Positions 8,194 through 17,167 of a stretch of DNA of 64,000 bases are shown here, piece by piece; the first letter of the stretch is position 1, and every line of letters begins with the position of its first letter. The notes beneath the pieces are model-generated. The model was not told the DNA's origin. It saw nothing but the letters and a program-made list of their open reading frames with translations, and searched no databases. Origin of the DNA: Chryseobacterium sp. SC28. GTDB taxonomy: Bacteria > Bacteroidota > Bacteroidia > Flavobacteriales > Weeksellaceae. Location of the stretch: assembly GCF_003932955.1 (NCBI RefSeq), contig NZ_QOVY01000005.1:7718-71717 (forward strand), written 5' to 3'. The translations under genes were made by a program, and so were the position numbers.

Positions 8194-8634
8194 TTATGCT
8201 TTACACACACCACATTCGTGATTTTCATTTATATATTGAATAGTCGATTTGCTAAGTTTTTCCAATATACCAAGATCAATATCTTCTAATTTTTTAAAAT
8301 ATATACAAGCCTTACTCATTTTGTATTTTCCCAATCTTTCAAGAAGCTTCGCATTTTCATCACTTGGTGTGTAAACATACAGAGAGAATTCGGCTTTGCG
8401 AGGTGAAAAACTAATTATGGGAGCATCTCCCTCGTGTCCACTGGCATACTTATAATGATAGTTTCCAAAACCTATAATGGTTGGTCCCCACATTCTGGGT
8501 TCAAAACCGGACCATTCTCGCATTAATTCAATAAGTCGAAAACTGTCATGTTTCTTTTGGTCTTTATCAACGAAGGAATTGATAAAATCAGCAACACTAA
8601 CTTCTGTATAAGTTGTTTTATTTTTTGCAGCCAT
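8194..8634 (-). CDS. DUF1801 domain-containing protein
   Basis: Small cytoplasmic protein of about 146 residues. The core RLIELMREWSGFEPRMWGPT followed by IGFGNYHYKYASG and FSPRKAEFSLYV matches the DUF1801 (YdhG-like) fold, whose function is not established. I start it at the ATG at 8634 (MAAKNKTTYT); a start at 8664 is possible but adds an unconserved stretch. It lies between mobB and mobC on the same strand yet has no known role in transfer, so it is probably an accessory gene picked up by the ICE. The C-terminus ends with CGVCKA, an isolated CxxC. Confidence 0.75.
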   Translation of the reverse strand: MAAKNKTTYTEVSVADFINSFVDKDQKKHDSFRLIELMREWSGFEPRMWGPTIIGFGNYHYKYASGHEGDAPIISFSPRKAEFSLYVYTPSDENAKLLERLGKYKMSKACIYFKKLEDIDLGILEKLSKSTIQYINENHECGVCKA

Positions 8635-8790
8635 ATTTATTTGTAAATATTTTATCTGCAACAAATTTATAAAAAAACCTTTTTATAAATTTCTCTTTAA
8701 ATATTCAATTTTAAAAATTTGCCCCCTTTGATAAACGCGCATTCCTGCCTTAATGATTGTCATTTCGTTTCTGTAAGGCTCACAGAAAAA

Positions 8791-10074
8791 CTATTGATTT
8801 CTTCTGTGTTTGCGTTTCTTCATCTTGTTGGCAAAGTCCTGTTCCTCGTAATCTTCACCCTGTGCTTTTGGCAATAAGCCGCCAAACGTTTCAATCAGTC
8901 CGTCCTCGTGTTTTTCAGGAAAACTCAGAAACTCGAACAAATGATGTGGTTCTTCAGCAGGAAGATCCGCATCATTTGATGTGGATAGTTTGGGTTGTAA
9001 AACGGCAGGTTCTTTAATATCCGGTTTGATGTTATTGTTCCAATAATCATTAAAGGTATTGGCAGAAAGTTCTTTTCCCAATAGTGAACCGTTCCAAACC
9101 GCTTTAGAATTATGGTCTATAAAAGTCATTCCGTAAATGCGACCTGTATCATTCCGGCGCACCACTACATTAATGCCCTGTTCAGCTAATTGCTGTTTAA
9201 AAGCCTGTTCATCGCTCGTCGTTTTTAGGGCAATGGTAGCGGCAGCCTTTAGGGTTTGCTTGCTTGGGTGGCCTTTCAAATCCGTTTTGCATTTCGCAAA
9301 ATGCAGTTCCAAAGCCGGAAGCCCTGCATTTTTACCAAACAACGAAGCCTTGAACGGATGCACTGCTCTTTCGCTTTTTTCATTTAGCGGAATATATAAT
9401 AAGCCTTGCCGCATTTTTCCCTGCAATTCGCCCTCCACTTTTTCGGTGGTAACATTAAACAGGGAAAGCAAGGCATTGTATTCGCCCAAAGTCTGAAACT
9501 TATAATAATTCGGTAGGTGGCGGACAACCGAAGCGATTTGGCTTTTCACATCGCCTGCCCGATAATCTACCGGACGGAAAATCTTGTCGTTCTGCTTGTG
9601 TTCTTTATCGGTTGCGGGTATCAAGCCGTGTTGTCTTTCCAGTTCACGGCACACATTCATAGACCGCATTTTCTCGAATTTGTCCGAAATCTTTTTGCCC
9701 TGCTCGTCCACGCAAACCGATACAATGTGTATATGGCTGCGGTCGATATCGGTATGTTTGAATACCACAAAAGGCTGTTCGCCGTAGCCCATTTCCCGCA
9801 TATATTCTTCCGCCATTTGCCGAAACCTGTCATCGCTAACCTTATCTTTCGGGTCGGGATTGAGCGAAATATGCAACGTGTGTTTCTCGGTATTGCGGTT
9901 GGCAATCAGGTAAGGTGCAAAAGATTGTGCTAATTGTGCCACGGAATAATGACCGCTTGCCGTTTCAATCATCTTATTGGCAAACAAAATCTGCCCGTTT
10001 TCATTCTCTACTTTAAGCTGATTGTACGCCAATGCACCGTATAAATTTGCGCTTCTTCCAATTTTTGCTATCAT
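8791..10074 (-). CDS. mobB: Relaxase MobB (mobilisation nuclease, MOBP type)
   Basis: DNA strand transferase that nicks oriT and covalently pilots the single strand into the recipient. In 427 residues, the N-terminal relaxase domain has an early tyrosine region (ANLYGALAYNQLK), HTLHISLNP, and the histidine motif FKHTDIDRSHIHIVSV typical of HUH relaxases. The C-terminal half is charged and poorly conserved and ends in a basic KKRKHRRNQ. It starts 8 bases after the mobA stop, so the two are translated from one message. The proposed oriT hairpin lies just upstream of mobA, as expected. Confidence 0.92.
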   Translation of the reverse strand: MIAKIGRSANLYGALAYNQLKVENENGQILFANKMIETASGHYSVAQLAQSFAPYLIANRNTEKHTLHISLNPDPKDKVSDDRFRQMAEEYMREMGYGEQPFVVFKHTDIDRSHIHIVSVCVDEQGKKISDKFEKMRSMNVCRELERQHGLIPATDKEHKQNDKIFRPVDYRAGDVKSQIASVVRHLPNYYKFQTLGEYNALLSLFNVTTEKVEGELQGKMRQGLLYIPLNEKSERAVHPFKASLFGKNAGLPALELHFAKCKTDLKGHPSKQTLKAAATIALKTTSDEQAFKQQLAEQGINVVVRRNDTGRIYGMTFIDHNSKAVWNGSLLGKELSANTFNDYWNNNIKPDIKEPAVLQPKLSTSNDADLPAEEPHHLFEFLSFPEKHEDGLIETFGGLLPKAQGEDYEEQDFANKMKKRKHRRNQ

Positions 10075-10082
10075 TTCTACCG

Positions 10083-10514
10083 CTATTTTTTCAGGTATTT
10101 GGCTTCAAATTCCTCGCTTATTTGGATAATTTTTTGGCATAGCATCGCCATTTCAGCCGTTTGTTTTTCCAATTTGTACAGGAACGCTGCGGCTTTTTTC
10201 TCCGAAAAATTCTTGTACAACAGCTTTACAATCTGGTTATAGTTTACACCTATGGAGCGGAACTGGCTGTGAAAAGAGGTCAGCCGCATATAAAAATCAA
10301 CCGTTCCCTTGTCAATCTGAATGGTTTTTATGGTCTTGTCAAAGATGCAGGACGTTATGAAATGAGCCTTTACCTGCATACCTGATTTATCAAACAGGGC
10401 AAGAAAATGGGCGTGTTCCTGCTCGTTAAAGGAAATCGTATAGCGGATGGTCGCCGGGTCTTCTTTGGGGCGACGTCCGGTCTTTTTCAATTGCTTTTTG
10501 TTGTTATCGTTCAT
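10083..10514 (-). CDS. mobA: Relaxosome accessory protein MobA
   Basis: A 143-residue DNA-binding protein of the MobC/NikA-like ribbon-helix-helix relaxosome family, named MobA in Bacteroidetes ICEs. A basic N-terminus (KKTGRRPKEDPATIRYTISF) leads into the ribbon-helix-helix. It is followed by a helical region with GVNYNQIVKLLYKNFSEKK, the conserved segment of these proteins, and a C-terminal coiled stretch. It helps MobB recognise and open oriT. I use the ATG at 10514; a GTG one codon earlier is also in frame. The oriT-like hairpin lies about 65 bases upstream. Confidence 0.88.
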   Translation of the reverse strand: MNDNNKKQLKKTGRRPKEDPATIRYTISFNEQEHAHFLALFDKSGMQVKAHFITSCIFDKTIKTIQIDKGTVDFYMRLTSFHSQFRSIGVNYNQIVKLLYKNFSEKKAAAFLYKLEKQTAEMAMLCQKIIQISEEFEAKYLKK

Positions 10515-10580
10515 CACTAATCCATTTTAAAATCCATACAAAACCCTGACTTTGGAAGGTGTTTTCTGCCCCCTGCAAAG

Positions 10581-10636
10581 GGCAAGTTGTTTTGAGCATC
10601 GGAAATCATTCCGAGATGCTCAAAACACAACTTGCC
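10581..10636. other. Long imperfect hairpin, candidate oriT/nic region
   Basis: Arms GGCAAGTTGTTTTGAGCATC (10581-10600) and its complement at 10615-10636 pair with only a 2-base bulge, and the inner GGAA/TTCC extends the stem around an ATCA loop. It sits in the intergenic region upstream of mobA, where Bacteroidetes transfer origins are found. A second small hairpin (AATCCGCCC...GGGACGGATT) follows at about 10656-10677. The nick site cannot be located by eye. A terminator is a less likely alternative since no T-run follows. Confidence 0.55.
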
Positions 10637-10800
10637 GTGTTCCGGTGAACACAAAAATCCGCCCTGCGGGACGGATTGAATGTAACAGGGAAAAACGGCT
10701 CGTTGCCGTTCCCGTTACCCCCTGATATGTCAAAAGACTTTTGCATAAATCCGTTAATAAAAATCACAATACAAAGTAAAGCCCTGTTTACGATAGCGTT

Positions 10801-10817
10801 GCACTGTGACACAGTGC
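10801..10817. repeat. Perfect short palindrome in the mobA-traA intergenic region
   Basis: GCACTGT-GAC-ACAGTGC, a 7-bp perfect inverted repeat that directly abuts copy A of the bipartite motif. A possible protein-binding site. Confidence 0.5.
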
Positions 10818-10848
10818 CAAATGCTGCCTCTGAACGCCAAACACTGCC
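10816..10848 (+). promoter_or_regulatory. Bipartite ICE motif copy A, upstream of the traA operon
   Basis: GCCAAATGCTGCC (10816-10828), spacer TCTGAAC, GCCAAACACTGCC (10836-10848). This is the best-matched tandem copy of the set: both half-sites are almost identical, at a 20-bp period (about two helical turns). Oriented toward traA, although about 430 bases upstream of it. Confidence 0.65.
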
Positions 10849-10879
10849 ACCGCTATACAACCGATTGAATTTGATGAGT

Positions 10880-11278
10880 TCTTTGCCCCTGAATGTTGAC
10901 AGGCAGGCAGGCAGCCCGTGCTTCAGGACGAGCAGACGGCATACATTCAAGATGGCAGGTTATCCTGCCTGCAAGATTGCAGGAATGCAAGAAACCAAGA
11001 GCGCAGGAATGACGGAAAGCGTGACAGCCTGCTATCAGACAATCAAGCCTGCGTGATGGATAGAATGACGGACGGAACGAATGCAAGAACGCAATCACGC
11101 CTGATAGGATGCCTGAATGAAAGCATTGCTGCTGTACAGCAGGAAAGCAGGCAATCAGCAATTCCCGCAGGCAAGCCTGATAGCTATCCTGCAAGAAAGA
11201 CAGCACGAAATCAGGACTGCACGGCTGAAAGCCTGCAAGACTGAAAACAGTAAGATGTAAACTTTAAATTTTAAAAAT
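10880..11278 (+). other. Gene-free leader between mobA and traA rich in GCCTG/GCAGG words
   Basis: About 400 bases without a convincing gene. The words AGCCTG and CAGG/GCAAG recur many times at irregular spacing (for example near 11028, 11047, 11099, 11112, 11174 and 11230), in both orientations, giving an unusual purine-biased composition. Frames are open here on both strands, but the translations are low-complexity and have no recognisable family. It may contain binding sites for TraA (a ParA-like protein) or further transfer-origin sequence. Confidence 0.4.
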
Positions 11279-12046
11279 ATGGACACAAGAAAGAAACCTC
11301 TGTTTGTCGCTTTTTCTTCTCAAAAAGGCGGTGTTGGCAAAAGCACATTTACCACGCTTGTCGCCAGTACGATGCACTATCGGTTGGGCTACAACGTAGC
11401 CGTTTTTGATGCGGATTTTCCGCAGCACAGCCTGATGAAAATGAAAACCCGTGATTTGGCAATGGTAATGGAAAATGAGGCGTTGAAAAAACTGGCATAT
11501 AAGCAGTTTACCACCATCAATAAAAAAGCCTATCCCATTATGCAGCACAAAGCGGATAGCGTACTCGATGCGGCGCACGAATTTGTAAACACTTCCCCTG
11601 TTCCGCTTGATGTGCTGTTCTTCGACCTGCCCGGAACCGTGAACACGCCCGGAATTCTGAAAGCATTGGCAGGTATGCACCACATTTTCACGCCCATCAC
11701 GGCAGACCGTGTGGTAATGGAAAGTACGCTCATCTTCACACAGCTTTTACAGGATGTAATTATGAAAAAAGGCGAAACTTCCATACAAAGCATTAACCTG
11801 TTTTGGAACCAGGTGGACGGCAGGGAAAGCACGCCCTTATATGACGTGTATAATCAGCTTATCGGGCAACTGGGGTTAAGCCTGATGCAAAGCCAAATCA
11901 AGAACAGCACCCGTTTTCGCAAGGAAAGTGAAGTGGACAGCAAAACAGTTTTCCGTTCTACGATAATGCCACCCGATGAGCGTTTGATGAAAGCCTGCCA
12001 GTTAGACCTGTTCATCAGCGAATTTTTAAACATCATTCAATCGTAG
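11279..12046 (+). CDS. traA: ParA-family ATPase TraA
   Basis: A 255-residue P-loop ATPase of the ParA/MinD class and first gene of the tra operon. The N-terminus has the deviant Walker A SSQKGGVGKSTFTT, then VAVFDADFPQHS, and later VLFFDLPGTVNTPG as the Walker B region. ParA proteins position DNA or protein cargo; in Bacteroidetes ICEs TraA is conserved, but its exact role is not settled. traB starts 4 bases after its stop. The long repeat-rich leader upstream could hold its target sites. Confidence 0.9.
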   Translation: MDTRKKPLFVAFSSQKGGVGKSTFTTLVASTMHYRLGYNVAVFDADFPQHSLMKMKTRDLAMVMENEALKKLAYKQFTTINKKAYPIMQHKADSVLDAAHEFVNTSPVPLDVLFFDLPGTVNTPGILKALAGMHHIFTPITADRVVMESTLIFTQLLQDVIMKKGETSIQSINLFWNQVDGRESTPLYDVYNQLIGQLGLSLMQSQIKNSTRFRKESEVDSKTVFRSTIMPPDERLMKACQLDLFISEFLNIIQS

Positions 12047-12050
12047 TGCT

Positions 12051-12500
12051 ATGGAAAAAGATAATAAAAGAAAAGTCACGCCGGACATTAACGAGGAAAT
12101 GATGATGAACCTGATGGTGGACGGCGTTAAAAAGGACGGCTTACAGCTACCGCCCGAACCTGCTGAAGAGCAGGTAAAGGAAGCGGCAAAAGACGAGGTG
12201 CAGCAGGAAGAATTACCACAAAGCAAGCCTGCACAGCGGGAAAGGAACCGCACAAAGAAAAATCTTGACGGAAGCTACGGCGAACATTTTTTGAAAACCC
12301 ACTCGATGACGAAGCGGGGCGATAAAAGTATTTATATCCGGCAGGAATACCACGAACGGCTATCCCGTATTGTACAGGTCATTGGTAAAGATGCCATACC
12401 CCTGTATGCCTATCTTGACAACATACTGGAACATCATTTTGAACTGTTTGAAAAAGCCATTACCGATGATTTCAACGAAAAGTTTAAACCCATTTTTTAA
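12051..12500 (+). CDS. traB: Conjugal transfer protein TraB (DUF3408)
   Basis: A 149-residue DUF3408 protein. The N-terminal 75 residues are charged and probably disordered; the conserved C-terminal part holds KSIYIRQEYHERLSRIVQVI and LYAYLDNILEHHFE, a ribbon-helix-helix-like pattern. In these ICEs it always follows the ParA-like TraA, so it may be the partner DNA-binding (ParB-like adaptor) protein. That is inferred from position and fold, not shown. The next gene, traD, begins 11 bases downstream. Confidence 0.82.
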   Translation: MEKDNKRKVTPDINEEMMMNLMVDGVKKDGLQLPPEPAEEQVKEAAKDEVQQEELPQSKPAQRERNRTKKNLDGSYGEHFLKTHSMTKRGDKSIYIRQEYHERLSRIVQVIGKDAIPLYAYLDNILEHHFELFEKAITDDFNEKFKPIF

Positions 12501-12511
12501 AGCATCTGATT

Positions 12512-13147
12512 ATGGAAATAGTAATTGTGATTTGCCTGCTGATAGTCATTGTGCTGCTATTGCAGGATAAGATTGTCATTCATAAAAGGTCGCAGCAAAA
12601 GCCCACACAGGGAAAAGTTAACCCGAACCTGCCCGATATTATGGGACAGCCGAAGCCTGTAAAAAGCCATTCCCTGCCAAACACTGCCAATGAAAGCCAA
12701 ATAACGGAACCGGAGATAAACCCTGATAATTTAGACATTGAATACGACGAAAACGAAAACGTCAGCATTCAAATTCCGCAGGAAGAACTGGACGAAGTTT
12801 TCAGCAATATTCCTGATTTGGAGGAAGAGGAAGAAGAATGGAACAGGTACGGAATATCCGGTGGCGATAACGGTTTTGCCCAAGGGGTTACCTACGACGA
12901 ACTAAGCTCCGTAGGGGCATTGCTCCAAAAAGAGAATTTGGAACAGGCTCAAAAGGAAACAGCGGTAGCCATAGTTCAGAAATTACAGGGAACCGAATTA
13001 TTCAGCTTACTGGAAAATTCCATTGAGGGTGCTTCCCGAAAAATTACCGAGCTTTTGGATAGCACACTTTCATCTGAAGGCGACGACGGTTCTTCCACCT
13101 TGCGGAAAAATGATTTGAGTGATTTTGACATTGGGGAGTTTGTGTGA
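12512..13147 (+). CDS. traD: Conjugal transfer protein TraD (Bacteroidetes ICE type)
   Basis: A 211-residue protein with one N-terminal membrane helix (VIVICLLIVIVLLL) and a long acidic cytoplasmic or periplasmic part containing the EEEEEEWNRYG stretch and the conserved GVTYDELSSVGALLQ segment before a helical C-terminus. This architecture and its place after traB match the protein called TraD in Bacteroidetes conjugative elements; it is unrelated to the F-plasmid coupling protein of that name. It is the last gene before the tra operon is interrupted, and the antisense defence operon ends only 23 bases after its stop codon. Confidence 0.75.
   Translation: MEIVIVICLLIVIVLLLQDKIVIHKRSQQKPTQGKVNPNLPDIMGQPKPVKSHSLPNTANESQITEPEINPDNLDIEYDENENVSIQIPQEELDEVFSNIPDLEEEEEEWNRYGISGGDNGFAQGVTYDELSSVGALLQKENLEQAQKETAVAIVQKLQGTELFSLLENSIEGASRKITELLDSTLSSEGDDGSSTLRKNDLSDFDIGEFV
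12676..12708 (+). promoter_or_regulatory. Bipartite ICE motif copy D, inside the traD coding region
   Basis: GCCAAACACTGCC (12676-12688), spacer AATGAAA, GCCAAATAACGGA (12696-12708). It encodes part of the linker of TraD (LPNTANESQ). The 13-bp first half-site is identical to those at 10836 and 31381. It may be an intragenic binding site or chance; there is no gene start soon after it. Confidence 0.4.
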
Positions 13148-13170
13148 GCAAACTCCCTTTTGTTATTTAT

Positions 13171-14991
13171 TCAATCGAAATTGTCAAGTGCAACAATCGA
13201 ATATTCATAATTATATTCGAGCAAATGAGGAGTTGGGCTTTTCCCCTCTGGATTATAATAATTTATACCCCTTGATGTTTCAGAAATTAAATGCAAATTT
13301 TTTCTGGCTCTTGAAGCTAAAACATAAAGTAATTTTTTGGAATTTTCATATCCGTTCGCATCGTTGAAGTGCGGGACATAATCATCAAGGAGAGCAAAGC
13401 CTATTACTGTATCATATTCCTCTCCCTTTACACCGTGAATAGTTGAAACGGTTATACCATCTCTTTGCCTGAAAACTTTTCTAAAATTTTCAATCTCTCC
13501 AATAAATGGATTTCCCTCGTCAATAAGCCTTTGTATTCTATTTTCAGAACTTGCAAAAAATGATGTGTGATGTTCTTCAAGTAACGGGAAATTCTGAATT
13601 TGTATTTTCAGGTTTTCACAAATTCTTTCAAAGAAAGAACGTAAGTAGGTTAAACCATCATTTTCATTCACTTCAATTGAATTGCAGATTTTCAAAAACT
13701 CTTTGTTTGATAAGTTTGATACATCTACTCCCGCAGCATCAAGTTCGTTCAAAACTTCTTTACTCCAACGTAAACGACGAACGTACATATAGGGCGATGG
13801 TTCTGTCAAAACAATTCTTGCAACTTTAAACCAAAAATTCTCAATGTCCCGTGAAAACGGAGCCATACCGGGTCCGTCAAAACTAAAATCCGGAAGTCTA
13901 ATCATTAGCTTCCTTGTAATACTTGCAATCTGAACCCATTGAGGTGCTGCAATACAAATTTCATTAGGGCTAATTCCGGCTTCACGGACATTAAACAAAA
14001 TCAATTTTGTAATTTCTTCTATCAAATTATCTAACGAAACCGATAAGTTATATGTGATTAAACTATTATAATCTTTTTCGTTTCCGAATGCTATAATAGG
14101 GGTAGCAAATGTTTTATAATAATCGAAGTAATTTATTATGGTTTCAGATGACCTGTAATTTTTGTCTAAACTCAGCTGTATCAAGTTAAACCCCAAAAGT
14201 TTTTCCAAATCATCCTTTGGCATCGGATAACCACCTAAAGAATGATAAATAGATTGGTTAGGGTCGCCAACAATTAATGTTTTTGAACACCCGTTGTTTG
14301 CACTTAATATTTTTGATATTATATGGTATTGTATCTCTTTAGTATCTTGATATTCATCAATCAAAATAAATGGAAATAATTTGCATAAGATGGTACAAAT
14401 GATTGGCTTTGATTTCAATAATTCATAAGCATAAAAAAGTATCTGCTCAAAATCCAATTGATTATTCTCTTTTAATATTCCGAAATATTCTTGAAGAATA
14501 GCTTTGATATGCTTATTCTGATTACTATTTTTTGATGTAAACTTATATGTACCATTTATGGTAGCATAATATTGAAAATCATAAAAAGTAACTTTTGGAT
14601 TGCTATATTTTTTGCATAATTCGGTTAGGAGCTTTTCAGTATCAAAGGAATTACAAACTTTAAACCCGTTTTTCAACCTTTCAGAATACAGATGATAAGG
14701 CTTTAATATCCATTCCATACAGAATGAGTGAATTGTACCAATCCATAATTGTGTAGTATCAACCCCCAATAATTCAACCCGTTCTTTAATTTCATCAGCA
14801 GCGTTATTCGTGTATGTAATTGCAATAACGAACTCTTTATTGGAATTTAGCCTGCTTAATTCGTAAGCGATTTTGTATGTAAGCGTTCTCGTTTTTCCAC
14901 TACCAGGACAGGCAATCAAGAGTACACTATCTTTCTCCAAGATTGCAACTTCTTGCTCATCATTCAAACTTCCTTTTTCCCAAATGAACAT
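13171..14991 (-). CDS. UvrD/Rep-type DNA helicase, Gabija GajB-like
   Basis: A superfamily 1A helicase of 606 residues. Motifs in order: Walker A ACPGSGKTRTLTY (about 28-38), AITYTNNAADEIKERV, GTIHSFC, FILIDEYQDTKEIQ (Walker B), VGDPNQSIYHSLGG, DKNYRSS, and VSTIHGVKGEEYDTVIGF near the C-terminus. Such helicases follow an OLD-type nuclease in class 2 OLD loci, and that pairing defines the Gabija antiphage system, where GajB senses DNA ends and activates GajA. Here it starts 3 bases after the nuclease gene and is the last gene of the seven-gene operon. It is longer than typical GajB, so the assignment is by context. Confidence 0.85.
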   Translation of the reverse strand: MFIWEKGSLNDEQEVAILEKDSVLLIACPGSGKTRTLTYKIAYELSRLNSNKEFVIAITYTNNAADEIKERVELLGVDTTQLWIGTIHSFCMEWILKPYHLYSERLKNGFKVCNSFDTEKLLTELCKKYSNPKVTFYDFQYYATINGTYKFTSKNSNQNKHIKAILQEYFGILKENNQLDFEQILFYAYELLKSKPIICTILCKLFPFILIDEYQDTKEIQYHIISKILSANNGCSKTLIVGDPNQSIYHSLGGYPMPKDDLEKLLGFNLIQLSLDKNYRSSETIINYFDYYKTFATPIIAFGNEKDYNSLITYNLSVSLDNLIEEITKLILFNVREAGISPNEICIAAPQWVQIASITRKLMIRLPDFSFDGPGMAPFSRDIENFWFKVARIVLTEPSPYMYVRRLRWSKEVLNELDAAGVDVSNLSNKEFLKICNSIEVNENDGLTYLRSFFERICENLKIQIQNFPLLEEHHTSFFASSENRIQRLIDEGNPFIGEIENFRKVFRQRDGITVSTIHGVKGEEYDTVIGFALLDDYVPHFNDANGYENSKKLLYVLASRARKNLHLISETSRGINYYNPEGKSPTPHLLEYNYEYSIVALDNFD

Positions 14992-14994
14992 AGC

Positions 14995-17136
14995 CTATTT
15001 CAATTTATCTATGAATGTTAATAGTTGGTCATCTGGTATTACCAAGTCCAAGTCAAAAGCAAGGTCATCTAAAGTTGCTTCTTCGGCTCTATACTTCGTT
15101 AGGTTCTCCCTACAAGATGAAAAATCCAAAGCATCATCATCATAAAAATGTTTGTTCATCCTATATTCAATGATGTCGGCAATAATATTGTTGGAGTATG
15201 TTTCTTTGGCGAAAAGAATGGCATCAAATATGTAGTTTGGAATTTCCGTCTTGAAAGAAATATGCTTGCCTAACATTATAGCAAACCAACCTTTACCTTC
15301 CTGTTTAGCCATTGTAAGCACACGCTTTCCATAAACCGCAACATCATCATCTTCAATATCAGTTTTAGCTTGTACTCTTGTTGGTTGGTCTGTATATACT
15401 TGGTCAAGTATAGCTATTACCTCTTCCTCATTACCTTCGGTTATAAAATCAACTTCAAAAGTATAATCAGCATAAAATGCTTTTATCCAATCATTCCCCG
15501 CTTCAAAAGCATCTAATTTAGCTTTACGTTCTAAGCCCCTTTGTTTAGATGCCTCCACTTTTCTCTTGTATTTTTTTAATCGGTCGCTATCATCGTCATT
15601 AATAGTTGTATCACAAATCGCATCATCTAAATCTGTTAGAATTGCACATTTTCTTCTTATACGGCTATCGTGGAAAAGTTGGGCTACATTCTCGAAGCCT
15701 GTACTTCGTATATTGATGAGGCTAATTCCAAGTTCGTCAAGACTTACTCCAAATACTTTTTTGACCATTATAGGGATTAAAATCTCTTCTGCATCGCCTT
15801 CAACTAATATTACTCCTTTTGCAAATAACAGGTTGGTTCTTACAGCATCCAGATAACGCTGTATTTGATTGATGCTTTCAGGTGTTAAACCAGTTGATGG
15901 TTGATATACTTCCGCAAAATTTAATTTCTTTGCAAGGATGTTTATATTCTCAACATTACTTACTTCGGAAATTTGTGTAGAATGAGTAGAATAGATAATT
16001 TGAGTATCTCCATAATCCAATTTGTCAAATAAGGTCTTTTGAATATGGTTATGTATATGGGCTTCCGGTTCCTCAATAATAAGGAAATTGGCAAATGTAT
16101 CTTTTGATTTTCTATACTTAAATTCAAGTAATTTAAGGGTTAAAAATATTAGATTAGCACCTCCCAAACTTAATTCGTGAATACCCCCTTCGTAATCTTC
16201 CCCTGGTTCTCCGATAAAAAGTTTTAATGATTGTAACAATTTTTCGGCTTCATTGGGAACACTCGATTTAATAGACAATGAAGATGGGGAATAGGTAAGA
16301 CCGACAGCATCCTGAATGGTTGATTTTATATCTGACCTTATATTTTGTACATCGGGCAAATCTTCAATGCTTTCATTTAATTGCTCAACCAAATCGCTTA
16401 TAGGTTGGTAATCTTCCTCTTTGATTTCTCCACTTTTATTTTTTAGAAGAGTTAGTAAAGGATTAGTTCTATTATTATGAAAATCACTTACTACATCTCT
16501 TAACGCTTGTATGAATGTGAACGATATTTCTTTGGAAACAGATAACTGATGTGGAATTTTAGAGCCAAACTTAGAAGTATCAATTGTAGATGGAAAAATA
16601 ACATTTTCAAAATCGCCTACAAGTTCTTTATATACATCAGGGTCATTAAAATCAGCGGTGCTTTTGCCAGTAAAGAAAGTTTCGTAATTATCCTGGATTG
16701 TTATGTTGTCAAGTATGGCTTGTAATCCAACGGTATCTCCTTCAGCTAATTCGGAAAGTTTTTGTCTGATGTCCGCTTTAGGACGAAAGAAAAGGTTGTA
16801 AGTAGCTTTTTTTACATAATCTTCTGCGGCAACTCCAACACCGTGAATGAACAATGACTGTATTGCCTCTTCATCGTTAAGCTCATCAAATTCAATACTG
16901 ATAATAATCCAATGACCTCTCCATTTTCCCTTGTCCAAAGACCTATTAAAATCTCCATCGGTCAGTTTATAAGCATATTGCAAGGAGGCATCTTCTAATA
17001 ATAGCCTTATTGCTCTAAATACATTTGTTTTTCCAGAACCGTTTTCTCCGATTATGGTATTTATTCCTTTGTTAAATTGAAAACTTGCATTTGCAAAATT
17101 TCTATAATTGACCAAGCTGACTTTAGAAATATACAT
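14995..17136 (-). CDS. OLD-family ATP-dependent endonuclease with TOPRIM domain, Gabija GajA-like
   Basis: In 713 residues: an N-terminal ABC-type ATPase half with Walker A IGENGSGKTNVF (30-40), signature ELSLGGANLIFLTLK, Walker B FLIIEEPEAHIHNH and a YSTHSTQI H-loop. A TOPRIM nuclease follows with GVILVEGDAEEILIP (acidic motif near residue 450) and CAILTDLDDA. GajA-type enzymes nick DNA and are held inactive by nucleotides until phage depletes them. The UvrD-type gene immediately downstream fits Gabija. The protein is over 100 residues longer than usual GajA, mainly at the C-terminus, and its operon context with an ABC-3C system is unusual. Confidence 0.85.
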   Translation of the reverse strand: MYISKVSLVNYRNFANASFQFNKGINTIIGENGSGKTNVFRAIRLLLEDASLQYAYKLTDGDFNRSLDKGKWRGHWIIISIEFDELNDEEAIQSLFIHGVGVAAEDYVKKATYNLFFRPKADIRQKLSELAEGDTVGLQAILDNITIQDNYETFFTGKSTADFNDPDVYKELVGDFENVIFPSTIDTSKFGSKIPHQLSVSKEISFTFIQALRDVVSDFHNNRTNPLLTLLKNKSGEIKEEDYQPISDLVEQLNESIEDLPDVQNIRSDIKSTIQDAVGLTYSPSSLSIKSSVPNEAEKLLQSLKLFIGEPGEDYEGGIHELSLGGANLIFLTLKLLEFKYRKSKDTFANFLIIEEPEAHIHNHIQKTLFDKLDYGDTQIIYSTHSTQISEVSNVENINILAKKLNFAEVYQPSTGLTPESINQIQRYLDAVRTNLLFAKGVILVEGDAEEILIPIMVKKVFGVSLDELGISLINIRSTGFENVAQLFHDSRIRRKCAILTDLDDAICDTTINDDDSDRLKKYKRKVEASKQRGLERKAKLDAFEAGNDWIKAFYADYTFEVDFITEGNEEEVIAILDQVYTDQPTRVQAKTDIEDDDVAVYGKRVLTMAKQEGKGWFAIMLGKHISFKTEIPNYIFDAILFAKETYSNNIIADIIEYRMNKHFYDDDALDFSSCRENLTKYRAEEATLDDLAFDLDLVIPDDQLLTFIDKLK

Positions 17137-17167
17137 TAGAAGATAAGGTTTTTAAGTTTGAAACCTA

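Noticed and set aside
10918-11244. A 108-codon plus-strand frame in the mobA-traA leader
   Set aside because: Low-complexity translation dominated by repeated DNA words, competing frames on both strands, no family likeness.
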